Assembly: GCA_012295275.1 (NCBI GenBank)
Contig: CM022677.1
Location: forward strand, 1,264,647-1,327,146
Direction: 5' to 3'
DNA from: Chrysomallon squamiferum
Taxonomy: Eukaryota; Mollusca; Gastropoda; Neomphalida; Peltospiridae
Length of the DNA: 62,500 bases
A program made the translations under genes and the position numbers. Below are positions 36,401-51,954 of this stretch, in pieces. The notes beneath the pieces were generated by a model. It was not told the origin of the DNA. It worked only from the letters and a program-made list of their open reading frames with translations, and searched no databases. Each line of letters begins with the position of its first letter. The stretch's first letter is position 1.

Positions 36401-36729
36401 GTTATACGACAAATAAAACAGCAACACGATTAGGAATGGCTTGCTCGCGGCTTTCACACAAAAGAAAGGAATGTATTGATAACATTATTAACTCACGTAT
36501 GATTGTTATCAACAAACCTGCGTTAATGATTTTTAACAATTAACTTCAAGTGCACGCCGCTTTGTGCTGATTCACCAATATTACTCAAAATATGTCGGCG
36601 TATTGCAGTGAATACAGCAGTGTTGACTGAAAATAGTAAACATTTACTCAACAGTTCAGTTATTTGACTTGTCTTACCTGTAGGCAGGGCTACTTTAACC
36701 CGTTAATGGTAAACTGTACTAAAATAACA
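33405..36729. other. Intron 1: largely unique sequence
   Basis: A GC/CpG-richer block at 33400-33640 has CCAAT sequences near 33491 and 33613; the remainder is AT-rich with short CAT/GAT triplet runs at 34060-34130 and 34710-34730. No RasGRF-like exon or other gene recognised. Confidence 0.45.
35695..35850. promoter_or_regulatory. Possible intronic enhancer with two X-box-like (RFX) sites
   Basis: A repeat-free, GC-richer block. ATTACCCTGGTAAC (35806-35819) fits the X-box half-site pattern RTNRCC-N2-RGYAAC, and GTAACCATGGTTTC (35761-35774) is a one-mismatch second copy. An ETS-type CCGGAAGT (35699-35706) and an ACAATAG Sox-like site lie close by. These are motif matches only. Confidence 0.35.
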
Positions 36730-37253
36730 AATATAAAACCTTTTTTTTTTTTTCATGTCCCAGCTGTTACAGTCGTGAAAAATTGATTTCATTTATTATA
36801 TACGAATATAAGCTTTATTTATTATTTTAATTAATTAATTTATTTATTTACTTAGTTAGTTAGTTAGTTACTTACTTATTTGTTTGTCTGTTGTTGGTTT
36901 TTTTTTTTTTTTTTTTTTATTTTTTTTTTCCTAAACGATACAGGACCATATTACTGATATTGAAACGTGTTTAGATTTTACGTTGATTTTTACTCTTATT
37001 TTAACTTAGTTATAAATAAAACAATTTCTATTATATCATTTAACAGCATATTTCATTTTTAATTCTCAAACCGATGTGTTTTTTAATTTAAAAATGTCAT
37101 TATTTGTTTTACATTTTCTTTTATCTAATATTACATTTTGTACATTATATTTTATTTTTTTTTTTTGATGTGAACTTAACCGATTATTTGTTTCTCTCAA
37201 TCTTCTAGTATTTTACTTGATTTTTCTTTTCTCAGTGACTTTGTTTATTATTT

Positions 37254-37290
<37 letters not shown>

Positions 37291-37295
37291 GAAAG
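36730..37295. repeat. T-rich low-complexity region
   Basis: Poly-T runs at about 36741-36752, 36898-36929, 37148-37166 and 37257-37288, with (TTAG)/(TTAT) patches near 36820-36885. Confidence 0.85.
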
Positions 37296-40636
<3,341 letters not shown>

Positions 40637-40664
40637 AAAAAAAAAAAAAAAAAAAAAATGTATG

Positions 40665-40728
<64 letters not shown>
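40637..40728. repeat. Poly-A and (TA)n tract
   Basis: A poly-A run of about 20 (40637-40658), a short GTAT spacer, then a TA run of nearly 60 bp. Confidence 0.93.
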
Positions 40729-40730
<2 letters not shown>

Positions 40731-41145
40731 TTAGTAACTTTATTTCAAACCACAATAAACTTTTTAATATTTTAATATTTAGGTTAACAGTATCAAATAT
40801 ATATAATGAGATATTAAAACCTGCGTTTCATTTACCACTCTTATTAAGTGGACGAGGTTTTTTGTTTGAAGTATATACCTACACGAAGGCTAGCATTGTG
40901 TTTAATGAAACTGGTACAAGCCAGGGTTTGATAACAGCTCAGCGTATGTAGTGACAAACACTGATTTTTCAAAACAGAATATCAAATTTTATTTCCTCTT
41001 GTCGTTAAATTACACAGTACCGAAGCCATATTTTAAAACTTGTATGTCCTGGGCTGGCATCCTGGTAACTGTTTCACACGCACAGAAGTACTGCTCTTTC
41101 CTTTCTATTTAAATAAAATGATTTTTAAGATACAGTTAAAACCAA

Positions 41146-41147
<2 letters not shown>

Positions 41148-41236
<89 letters not shown>
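41148..41236. repeat. (GA)n microsatellite
   Basis: About 44 GA units, homopurine on the plus strand. Confidence 0.95.
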
Positions 41237-41239
<3 letters not shown>

Positions 41240-41241
<2 letters not shown>

Positions 41242-41640
41242 CAACATGCCGATCTTTGACAACATAGTGTTAAATAAATGAGGTAATTTTAAATTATAAC
41301 ACTTTATTTCCAGCAGGTCTTGTCCTGTCACAAACTTTGTGTTTGTGATTTCTCTAAACCAGCACTCAACATAAAGTGGCATATATCTTAACAGTCCTAA
41401 GTCAATAACATTTAGATACAAAAATAATACTTCAATAGACAGGGGAAAAAACAACAAAAACCCAGATAAGGAAGGAAGGAAAGCAGCTCTAATCAGCTGG
41501 TCATGCTTGAAGAGTTTTACTGTTAGACTGTCTGCCGAACTTGTCCACAGCATCAGAAAGAGGAAACAGTCAAGTTGCATCACTTCTGTGAGTGGGCTGG
41601 ATCGAGGATGCAATCTCTGAATCTACAAGACTTGAAGTTC
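41240..41640 (-). other. Unique block with long open frame and AATAAA
   Basis: On the minus strand the non-repetitive part of an open frame (from about 41613 down to the GA array) covers about 125 codons without an ATG at its beginning, and shows no recognised domain. The block ends GCTGGAAATAAAGTG, which looks like a polyadenylation-signal tail. It might be a retroposed fragment or SINE/LINE 3' end, or chance. Confidence 0.25.
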
Positions 41641-41796
41641 AAGGCCTAACAACTGTAAAGTCGAGCTGGGTTTACGCAGAGCTTCAGGCATTTCTCAAAT
41701 CGACTCAGATAGTTAACCTTTTCTAGCCCGAGGTTTCTCAGTGTACACACACTGACGTAATTAGCTTGACTTTTACCTTTAAAACAAATCGAAGAC

Positions 41797-41933
41797 TTGT
41801 ATCTATCTATGAAATAATAGCTTGTTTGGCTACTGCAGCTGTATCTATCTATGAAATAATAGCTTGTTTGGCTACTGCAGCTGATGTATCTATCTATGAA
41901 ATAATAGCTTGTTTGGCTACTGCAGCTGATGTT
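41797..41933. repeat. 42/45-bp tandem triplication
   Basis: Three near-identical copies of TATCTATCTATGAAATAATA followed by GCTTGTTTGGCTACTGCAGCT. The later copies gain GAT, changing the period from 42 to 45 bp. Confidence 0.9.
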
Positions 41934-42134
41934 ATCGGCAAAATTGAAAAATTCTAGCGACGTGACATGTTATTATTTTCTCAGTTACATAAGACTTGTT
42001 ACAAAAAATTAACTCTGCTTGTTCGTGTTTTTAAAACATTCTCACTGGTGGGTTCATTATTAATACCTTTTTTCTTTAAAAAAAAGTTATTTCAAATCAT
42101 TACTTTATTTATGTATGATTTAGCAATACTACAA

Positions 42135-42569
42135 ACACACACACACACACGCACGGAAGTATGTATGTATGTGTGCATGTATGTATGTATCTATATGTGT
42201 GTGTGCATGTATGTATGTATCTATATGTGTGTGTGTATGTATGTATGTATCTATATGTGTGTGTGTGTATGTATGTATGTATGTATCTATATGTGTGTAT
42301 GTATGTATGTATGTATCTATATGTGTGTATGTATGTATGTATGTATCTATATGTGTGTGTGTATGTATGTATGTATGTATGTATCTATATGTGTGTGTAT
42401 GTATGTATGTATCTATATGTGTGTGTGTGTATGTGTGTGTATCTATATGTGTGTATATGTATGTATGTATGAATCTATATGTGTGTATGTATGTATGTAT
42501 GTATCTATATGTGTGTGTGCATGTATGTATGTATCTATATGTATGTGTGCATGTATGTATGTATCTATA

Positions 42570-42600
<31 letters not shown>

Positions 42601-42735
42601 ATGTATGTATGTATGTATGTATATATATGTATGTGTGTATGTATGTATGTATGTGTGTGTGTATGTATGTATGTATGTATGTGTGTATGTATGTATGTAT
42701 GTATGCAAGTGTGTATGTATGTATATATCTGTAAC
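42135..42735. repeat. (GTAT)n/(GT)n compound array, about 600 bp
   Basis: Tandem blocks of ATGTATGTATGTATCTATAT followed by GTGTGTGT, with a higher-order period near 40-50 bp. All frames are open in places because of the repeat; none is a gene. Confidence 0.95.
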
Positions 42736-42839
42736 TGCATGCAAGCAAACACACATATCTACACACATGCAGCTCCACTTCATATCATTATTAATCAATC
42801 TTCTCCTGTAGATTATTTTATATTAATAAACATGTAATA

Positions 42840-43339
42840 TTGAAGAAATAACAAAAGATATATTTTTTTTTTTTTTTTTTTTAAAGTTACATACATAAAT
42901 ATTGCTAATAACTATCTGAGAAATTCAAAGATACAAATGTGACTGGAGAAGCCCATGTGAAACTGAGTTTGAAAAACTCCAGAACAATGCGCTATGCTCT
43001 TTCTTGGAAAATGTCGAAAATATCCCTCAAAGAAAAATCACTGCCGAATTTCAGCGCACTGAATTTTCTTTCTGCGCTTGCTGAGGTCGTTTAACCAGTC
43101 TATGAACGCCGGAAGCACTTCTAGCCACACTACACCAATCAAAACGTGAGAGAAAATCCTAAACGAATTGTAATTTTTATTTCAGCTTACGTAACAGAAA
43201 AATGTTTTTATATATTCTTTGCTTTCCTTCGTTTATTTTGTTTTGTTTTAGGTATTACAATAAAGAATTTGTACTGTAAAGTTACTACAGGGAGAATCAA
43301 ACGCTTATTATTCATTTATATTTTTAGAATCTGTTTTTC
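42840..43339. other. Intron 1: unique AT-rich sequence
   Basis: A poly-T run lies at 42863-42882. The rest shows no supported gene. Confidence 0.5.
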
Positions 43340-43347
43340 TTTAATAA

Positions 43348-43398
<51 letters not shown>

Positions 43399-43420
43399 AT
43401 GAATGAATAAATGAAAAGGG
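43340..43420. repeat. (AAAT)n microsatellite
   Basis: About 15 AAAT/AATA units. Confidence 0.95.
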
Positions 43421-43689
43421 AGAATGAAAGAAAATATACAGAAAAGAGAAAAGTATTTTGCGTTTTCTTTTATAATCAATAAAAAATTCTAATTCAAAAG
43501 TAATCAGATGTTACATAATTTTACCTTAAGGTACAGTGCATGTAATAATCAAATTAATAATTAAAATGAATGATGAAAAAGAAAACAATAAACCACGCTT
43601 CCAAAAAGCAATACAAAACAAATATAAATCCTCAGTGATTAGTCTTTGTAATGTTAGAATGAATCAAATTTACGTTACTCAACACAAAC

Positions 43690-43724
43690 CGACAGACACA
43701 TACACGCAAACACATACACACGCA

Positions 43725-43781
<57 letters not shown>
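43690..43781. repeat. (CA)n microsatellite
   Basis: Degenerate ACGCACAC start, then a pure CA run. Confidence 0.95.
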
Positions 43782-44150
43782 GAAATAACAAAAAATTAAT
43801 ATAGTCTGCTATATCCTTACAATTCGTTACATCCAGCCCTGTTTTACGTAATATCCGGTTGCTTCTATTGAATTACGTTGCTATGACGACGGACGTCACA
43901 ATTAGTGTTTAAAAGTTGTAAACATTGGCTGTCATCTGCGTTAATACAAAGCGACATACAGTGACTGTTTCTGCGTCTTTCCAATTAGAAACACGTGAAA
44001 TGTTGCACTCAAAAAACCCAAGTCATTCTCTGTACTCGAAATAACGTCAGTGTTTGTAACGAGGTCAGATTTGATTAGCTCTGTTTTTCTTACTTCTTCT
44101 TTCATTCGTTCTTTTGCCTCTTTTTCTTTTCTCTTTTTTTCTTTTTTTTT

Positions 44151-44151
<1 letters not shown>

Positions 44152-44202
<51 letters not shown>

Positions 44203-44208
44203 AAGAAG

Positions 44209-44242
<34 letters not shown>
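44152..44242. repeat. (TA)n interrupted palindrome
   Basis: Two TA runs separated by a short purine-rich spacer at about 44196-44212. Confidence 0.9.
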
Positions 44243-44399
44243 AATACCATTCATTGTTTATTACTATATGAGATTTTACTTTTGGGTTATCTTTGCATGT
44301 CAGAAATATTCATGATGTTGTTACTGTTGTTGCTTAGGACCCATATTTGTAAAATTGAAAAAGAAGGATCATTACTACTGCTTCTTCAACAACTATACA

Positions 44400-44665
44400 A
44401 CAAATACTACTACTACTACTACTACTATTACTACTACTACTTTTGTTTCTGCTGCTACTACTACTACTACTGCTACTGCAACTACTACTACTATTACTAC
44501 TACTACTACTGCTGCTGCTGCTGGTACTACTACTACTAATGCTACTGCAACTACTACTGCTATTACTACTACTACTACTACTACTCTGCAGCTGCTGTTG
44601 TTGCTGCTACTAAAACTTCTACAACTACAGCCGTATATATTATTATTATTATTATTATTATCTGG
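44400..44665. repeat. (CTA)/(CTG)n array and (TTA)n
   Basis: CTA triplets with short CTG clusters, ending in a pure TTA run at 44639-44661. Confidence 0.93.
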
Positions 44666-44969
44666 GATATATAAAACGATGTACTGTACGTGGTCAACAG
44701 CGACCTGAATCTAAACACTACCTCTACGAGCTAATATTCAGTTAGAAATGCAATAGGGAACAGTTTAACCTTTGGAAAAAGAAAATGTAATAAAGAAAAC
44801 CTCTCACTATAACCCAATTAGTTTCATAAAAATTAATTTAACCGATTTAAAGCAGCAGAATTGAGGTTAAATAGTTTGTGCTGTCTTCAGAGTAGAATGA
44901 CTTTTTTTTTGAAATCGTAAAAGACGCTAAAATATAGTCCAGCTGATTGGAGTCATCGTTTTTGTTATT

Positions 44970-45413
44970 CTTACACTACTACTACTACTACACTACTACT
45001 ACCACTACTTCTATTACACTACTACTTCTACTATACTATTACTACTACTACACTACTATACTACTACACTATTACTACTACTACTACACTACTACTACCA
45101 CTACTTCTATTACACTACTACTTCTACTATACTATTACTACTACTACACTACTATACTACTACACTACTACTACTACTACTTCTATTACACTACTACTTA
45201 TACTACACTATTACTACTACTACACTACTATACTACTACACTATTACTACTACTACTACACTACTACTTCTACTACACTACTATACTACTACACTACTAC
45301 TACTACTACTACTACACTACTAGTTATACTACACTATTACTAACACTCACCACAACTACTACACTACTACTACTACTACTACTACTACTACACTACTACT
45401 ACTACTACTACTA

Positions 45414-45445
<32 letters not shown>

Positions 45446-45560
45446 ACATCACCACAACTAGTTCTACTACTATAACTACTACTACTACAACCACTACTAC
45501 TATTACTACTACAACTACTACTTCTTCTACTGCTACAACTACTGTTACTATAACGACCAC
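44970..45560. repeat. (CTA)n trinucleotide array, about 590 bp
   Basis: CTA repeats with periodic ACA/TTC interruptions that recur as higher-order blocks of about 100 bp. In the RasGRF transcript this reads (TAG)n. The long Tyr/Thr/Leu frames are artefacts. Confidence 0.95.
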
Positions 45561-45997
45561 CAATACTAACAATGCAATTGTATTACTTATTACTTATTAC
45601 TATAAATACCGAAAATATCATTTCTGATACAACTTTATCACTCTCTCTAGTACGATTACTGTTACACAAACACAACAACCACCAAAGTCGCTTGTTTTCT
45701 AGCTTCTCGACACGAGCCGAAGGTTCGCTGTCGTTGGTGTGTTTACTAGTGTTTTAAATGCCAGAATTCCACCCGTCAGCATGAAATGCAACTGGAGCGG
45801 GGCTGGTATTTGCTCTTCAAACATATTTAATCCATTAGCACTGCGCGTTAAATGAGTGGATAAATACGAGATTCAAATGTAACACGGCAAATGAAACATG
45901 TTTCAGTCCGTACATTTTTCTTTTTTAATTAATACTGAAGCAAAGTACATGCTGATCGGATAGGGTTCCCATGTTATCACTTTTCATTTCCACTGTT

Positions 45998-46011
45998 AGT
46001 TATGAATTAGG

Positions 46012-46042
<31 letters not shown>

Positions 46043-46255
46043 CATACATACATTTATACATACACACAGACGCAGACACAGTAATTTATATATATAATAA
46101 ATCAGTTATGAATTAGGTATTTCATATAAATACTTAATTCATAACTGACTTATTATATATATATAAATTACTGTATCTATAAACGCATGTATGCATGTGT
46201 GTATGCATATATGTGTCTGCGTCTGTTTGTATGTATAAATGTATATATGTATAAA
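45998..46255. repeat. Fold-back (inverted-repeat) element
   Basis: The left arm (about 46041-46126) and right arm (about 46130-46253) are reverse complements over most of their length: ACAGACGCAGACACAG on the left pairs with TGTGTCTGCGTCTGT on the right, and CAGTTATGAATTAGG pairs with TTAATTCATAACTG. The right arm carries an extra stretch of about 38 bp. A third copy of AGTTATGAATTAGGTATTTC sits in direct orientation at 45998. No transposase, TSD or known family was identified. Confidence 0.7.
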
Positions 46256-46309
46256 TTATATATATTCACGAATGCTCTCTCTCTCGCTTTGTGTGTGTAT
46301 GTGTGTGTG

Positions 46310-46341
<32 letters not shown>

Positions 46342-46399
46342 TACATATGTGAGCGTGTGTGTGTTTACATGTGTTTGTGAATATTATTTATTTAACCTG

Positions 46400-47389
46400 T
46401 AACAACAAGAAATGAGGAAAAAATTGGAGGAAGTCTGAATTGAAATAATAAACAGTAGCATGTGAATATTTATTTTACACACAAAAACCGCTGAGTAATG
46501 AGCTTACTGTGTGCTGGTGCCGCCCAGGGGTGTGGCTGGGGAGTGTCACCGTGGTAGGTGAAGTAAGTTAGAAGGGTTGTTTAGTACAGAGTGATGTTAC
46601 GAGCGGTTCTACAGATCAGGACATTTAAATGTTGTTTTAGCGAGTTTGACCACTGGAACATCGAGTTTGACAGCTTCCTTGATATAATTTGGAAATTGTT
46701 ATTTATTTGTGACTTCTCTACAACTGGATGTATTGATGTGATGTTTTTTCTAACAGAAGCTAACTTAGTGCGTCATGCATTAGCTCTTTAAGAAAATTGA
46801 ATTTTCATTGCCTGCTGGACGAAAACGGAATTTTATAAACTTAATTTTGTTTTATACTAGTCACCGGAATCATGTAGCACAAACATTTTTTTTTAAATAA
46901 ACACAGACACACAGACAAACACATACATAACACAGACAGACACAGACAAACACATACATAGCACAATATTACTGCTAAAGGGACTTTATTTCTTCTATAG
47001 GATAAAACTACATCATTTTTTTAAATCAATCAGTGAAAAATTGATTGGTATCTTTTCTTGTACTTTGCCAGAAAGTAGTAATAAATCACAATCGTCTTAA
47101 AGATAATCTGACTTATGTTACACAATGAATGAGTTTCTGCAGTAAAATTGTTTTATTAATAAAAAGATAAAAAAGTTGTTCATTGTTATTTCCACCAGAT
47201 AATCGGTTCCTGCGAGTCTAGCCAGGCTGTTTGCCTCCCTCCCTCTCCCTCTCCCTCTCTACCCTCCTCTATAGTTTCTGTCTGTACACGAGACAGAGGA
47301 CGGCTAGTTGTAGTAACAATTACTTTAATAATTTTCATGTTCTGTTATGAACAGTTTGCACTTTTATGCACCGATTATTTCTTAAAAAG
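46400..47389. other. Intron 1: unique sequence
   Basis: Mostly AT-rich, with a short GC-rich patch at 46505-46570. Two copies of a short CACAGACAAACACATACATA-type motif lie near 46905-46960. A TCCC-rich pyrimidine tract is at 47228-47265. No gene recognised. Confidence 0.45.
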
Positions 47390-47450
47390 TGTGTATGTGT
47401 GTGTGTGTGTGTGTTGTGTTTGTGTATATATATATATATATATATATATA
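47390..47450. repeat. (TG)n-(TA)n compound microsatellite
   Basis: TG run with a short interruption, followed by a TA run. Confidence 0.9.
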
Positions 47451-47786
47451 AAGAAGGATCGGAACTTTTTTATGCAAAGTAAATATTTTTTTCCACTTTT
47501 ATAAAAAAATAAAACAAACTGAAACTGTGATTGGAAAAGTAAAGCGATCTATCGTAGCCAAAGCTGGTATCAAATGTTACAGTTAAAACGTGTTCATTCG
47601 ATTCTGATTGACTAACTTGCTTGTTCGTTCATTGATTCTGTAGGCTGATGACACGAATCAACTCTATATAGGTTTATCTTGTTAATCGAGCTGATTTTCG
47701 GAATTACCTCTTCGGATTAGGTTACATATTATTTTATTATTCGTGCTTATTTACAATTTATCTTCTGGACAATGTTATTTACACAG

Positions 47787-48143
47787 ATGGCCGGCGGCTA
47801 CACACACATTATACGCTTCCTCGAGTTATTTGTGGAAAATCAGCCTCTTTTACCAAGATTATTCCAAAATTACATTTGGATAACTTCGAATTATCCCCAC
47901 TTGTGTCGAGATATCGAACTGTATGTGAATATTTGCGAATTACCATTTTCGACCGATATTATTTACGAATTAACTAACTTGCTCCTGTGTTTGGAAGTTA
48001 TCGCCTTTTCAAGATGCAAAATAAATTTTCTTTGTTTCTTTCCTGTCCTCTGTTCACCTCCGCCCTACCAACCAGCTTGTCTACCTGCTGCCTGGATTTC
48101 TCTACTCCTGTCTCTCTGTCTACCTGGATTTCTCTACTCCTGA
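47787..48143 (+). other. Candidate unassigned ORF running into the minisatellite
   Basis: From the ATG at 47787 (CACAGATGG context, good -3/+4 bases), or in-frame 47772, the frame runs 119-124 codons. About the first 80 codons lie in non-repetitive, less AT-rich DNA and give a mixed, protein-like composition (AGGYTHIIRFLELF, then NYIWITSNYPHLCRDIEL); the rest is minisatellite. I recognise no family. It could be an exon or pseudogene of an unrelated gene inside intron 1, or chance. Confidence 0.2.
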
Positions 48144-48910
48144 TTCTCTGTCTACCTGGATTTCTCTACTCCTGTCTCTGAGTCTACCTACTAACTGGAT
48201 TTCTCTACTCCTGTCTCTGAGTCTACCTACTACCTGGATTTCTTTACTCCTGTCTACCTAATATATGGATATCTCTACTCCTGTCTCTCTGTCTACCTGC
48301 TACCTGCATTTCTCTACTTCTGTCTCTCTGTCTACCTGCTACCTGCATTTCTCTACTCCTGTCTCTCTGTCTACCTGGATTTCTCTACTCCTGTCTCTGA
48401 GTCTACCTACTACCTGGATTTCTCTACTCCTGTCTACCTAATATATGGATATCTCTACTCCTGTCTCTCTGTCTACCTGCTACCTGGATATCTGTACTCC
48501 TGTCTCTCTGTCTACCTACTATCAGTTCTTCTCTACTCCTGTCTCTCTGTCTACCTACTATCTGTTTTTCTCTACTCCTGTCTCTCTGTCTACCTAATAT
48601 ATGGATATCTCTACTCCTATCTCTCTGTCTACCTACTACCTGGTTTTCTCTACTCCTGTCTCTCTGTCTACCTAATATATGGATATATCAACTCGTGTCT
48701 CTCTGTCTACCTAATATATGGATATCTCTGCTCCTGTCTCTCTGTCTACCAACTTCCTGGATTTCTCTACTCCTGTCTCTCTGTCTACCTGCTACCTGGA
48801 TTTCTCTACTCCTGTCTCTGAGTCTACCAACTTCCTGGATTTCTCTACTCCTGTCTCTCTGTCTACCTGCTACCTGGATTTCTCTACTCCTGTCTCTCTG
48901 TCCACTTGAC
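48052..48910. repeat. About 41-bp TC-rich minisatellite, about 20 copies
   Basis: Units built of CTGTCTACCTGCTACCTGG and ATTTCTCTACTCCTGTCTCT, with variants (ACCTAATATATGG, ACCAACTTCCTGG) that recur in higher-order blocks. Pyrimidine-rich on the plus strand, so GA-rich in the RasGRF pre-mRNA. Open frames on both strands are repeat translations. Confidence 0.93.
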
Positions 48911-48924
48911 CGTCCGTCTCTCTG

Positions 48925-50689
48925 ACTGTCCTCTCCTTCTACATTCTTCATTTCCCTGGGTCTTACTTTAATATACGTCCCAAACAAACACAACACACTA
49001 ACTGTAAAGGCTGTCATTAAGACACTTTCAAACATATAATGTGAAATTAAAGCTCCATTACTGAATCGATTGTGGCTCGCGGGTCGCTACAAGCCGAGTT
49101 TTCTGTCCAGCGATACTCAATTAGCGAATATGACTTGCAGATACATACGACCCTTTCCGTGCGTACCGCGTGCAAACGACAATATCAAAGATACCAGACG
49201 ACGCCGGAAACTATTCTTCCTTTCAACGTTTCGAGGCTATATCTAAGAATGCGAAGAACACTTGAATTTAGAACTGTGTTTCCATGGAGAATAGTTCATT
49301 TAGTTACTACAGAAAAAAAGTATGCGTGTTGTGTATGACGTCATTTGTCAGCGGTATCCTTGCACAAACTTTGTATTAGTTAATACTGGGGAAAAAATAT
49401 CATCATCTCTCTCTCTCTCGTTTCCGATCGTTTAAATTTAATTTGCTCTCGCTTCTATATATGATAACAAATATATAAATAAATAAATAAAAATAAAAAT
49501 AACTTTAATTACAATAACACAAAACAACAATAACATCAACGACAACAAAATCTAACGCAAATCTCCAATAAATAACCAGATGGTAAATTAAGTAGAAAAC
49601 GTAGTTATTCTCATGTAACCCAAGGGTTAACGGAATCGATCTCACAATCTGCTATACCTCAGGCAGGTTTTCAAGAATGGAGCTTTTTTCTCCTCTCAAA
49701 GATAATTCAATTGGAAATTCTAAATGTACAATGACAAGCGAAGCCGTAGTTCAAGTCTTGTAGTTCCATAATGACAATGATATAGTGACGATGGTGATGA
49801 TGATAATAAAAATAATTACATCATCAACAATACCAGCAACAACAGCAACAACCATTTTCCTTTCGTATACATACCTGCGTTTATTTTTAATTGCATATAT
49901 GTTTGTTAACTTACTAGAAAATAAAAATTAAACATACATGATAAACTGCCTCAGTGAGGCGGTTAAATTTATAACATGCTTATTAATTTAAAAACTACAG
50001 ACGGACATCATGGAAAGATAAAAGTGGAAGATAAAATTTATTTTAAAAGTGATGCGCTGGTCCAAGAGAAATAAATTGTTTGCACAGAAAAATCATTACA
50101 GCTGGACAAAAGAACATCTACACAATTCTGTGGATATCTTTTTGTCAGCCAGTATGAAAATATGTAGCAAACGCAAAATCTCTGTAGAACCTGGTGAGTT
50201 GATGATAAACCAGCGTCCATCGTTTCTTCAGTTAGTTCCAAAATAAATGTCCTCTCGTATTATCAGAAAAAATAAAACAAACAATTGTTCTAAAAATGCA
50301 TTCAGAGCTTATGGATATTACTTCAGCTAATGGTATTACTGTGATCCCCACTAACAGTGCACGGTTTATTAAATATCAGAATTATCAAGAAGAGCTGTCG
50401 AAACCAAGTTTAACGGAGACTTGCTTGTAAGTACGATTCTAGCAAATGGCAAAATGAAAGGTCGAGATAAAATATGCATTAGAGTTTAAAGCTTTGCCCA
50501 AACCCAATTAAACAGCGAGAGTTTGGCACATGTCGCCGGTTGACATTCTCCAGCAATACACACGGCTCCGTCCTCTGTTGTATAACAATTATATTCCATT
50601 ACTGCACACACTGACCTTTAGTTTGTAAACCTATACAATTAATTTATAAGCTTTCATGTACATGAAAACAAACACACACATATTCACAC
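48925..50689. other. Intron 1: unique sequence
   Basis: Includes a GC-richer stretch at 49070-49340 with open frames lacking a domain and using a non-ATG start, and a TGACGTCA site near 49337. AT-rich beyond. No gene supported. Confidence 0.45.
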
Positions 50690-50696
50690 ACACAGA

Positions 50697-50763
<67 letters not shown>

Positions 50764-50772
50764 ACACACATC
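50690..50772. repeat. (CA)n microsatellite
   Basis: CA run with a few GA interruptions. Confidence 0.95.
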
Positions 50773-51221
50773 TATATACGTTATATCAGCGGATTTAATT
50801 TAAGCCTTTTGTTTTTATATAATTACTGAATTTAGATTAGATATTTTGTTTGTATACTTTGCTGGAATTATCGTAGATTTTTAGTTGACGTAATAGTACG
50901 TAATTAATTTTTTACATTTTGCTACAAATTAGCTTTTACTCCTGTGCTTATCTCACTGCTGTAATTTACTGACTAATTTTGCTGTTTGAGGTTTGAGTAA
51001 ATCTGGGTTGCTGAATCTAAGGGTGGGGATAGGAAAGATGGAATGACCGTTGCAGCTTTTATTTGTCTTAGTCATTTTGTGATTTACAAGGCAGAATTTC
51101 CTATATTAGTTAATTGTACTGCAAGGATTACGGAAAAAAAGAGACTGGATAAACTCATTTTTCTTAATTAAACACAAACGGACTCTCTTGCACTAAGACA
51201 GAATGGCAACTTGCTAATCAG

Positions 51222-51368
51222 GAATGTTTAACAGCTAAGCTGGAAAGACCAGACGATAATCAGGAATGCTTAACGTGAAGCTGGAAAGTCCAGACGATAA
51301 TCAGGAATGCTTAACCGCAAAGCTGGAAGGACTAACCTGGAATGCTTAACGTGAAGCTGGAAAGACCA
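51222..51368. repeat. Short tandem repeat of about 44 bp, about 4 copies
   Basis: Copies carry AATCAGGAATGCTTAACGTG and AAGCTGGAAAGACCAGACG with small indels. Confidence 0.85.
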
Positions 51369-51954
51369 GTTGTTTTAAAAAAAGTAGACGTATTCTGAGA
51401 GCCTCTCTCATCTGATTATTATATATTCTGAACGATCATACTCATCCACTTGGCAGCTTACTCCCATAAATCATCCAATACATCCAATATAAAGACCTTT
51501 GATGGAGTTAGTTGATTGTAGCTCGAGGTGTAAGAAAATATTTATAAACCCTTGACAATACCGGAGCCGTGCAACATCCACTTCCAAGATTAACGTAATA
51601 AAAAGAGGGAATGTAGCGAGCGCAGGAATAATAACGTCATTAAGAATTCATGACGGTCGTATCACGGAGAATAATGTACATATAAATGAAGAATCTGCGG
51701 CTGTAATAAGTCTTTTCTCTCTTTCCTAACTCGCAATATTTACATCAGCTCCAATTTGCCGTTTGTCAGTATGGTTAATCAGAGGACAAGAGAGGACGGA
51801 GAGAAACCAGCAGCATAGTCAGATGGCTAGGTGACCACAGCAACGCCGTTGTTATGACAAAAGTATCCAAGCAATGAGTACGAGCTACAATCAGTCAAGG
51901 GATGAATTAGCTAGGTAGTGCTTATCGTAAGAGATCCGCTAAACAATTAACAAG

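Noticed and set aside
41967-42837. Cys/Val/Tyr-rich frames up to 255 codons
   Set aside because: Translations of (GTAT)n/(GT)n arrays, open in several frames at once.
44947-45627. 226-codon Tyr/Thr-rich frame
   Set aside because: Translation of (CTA)n.
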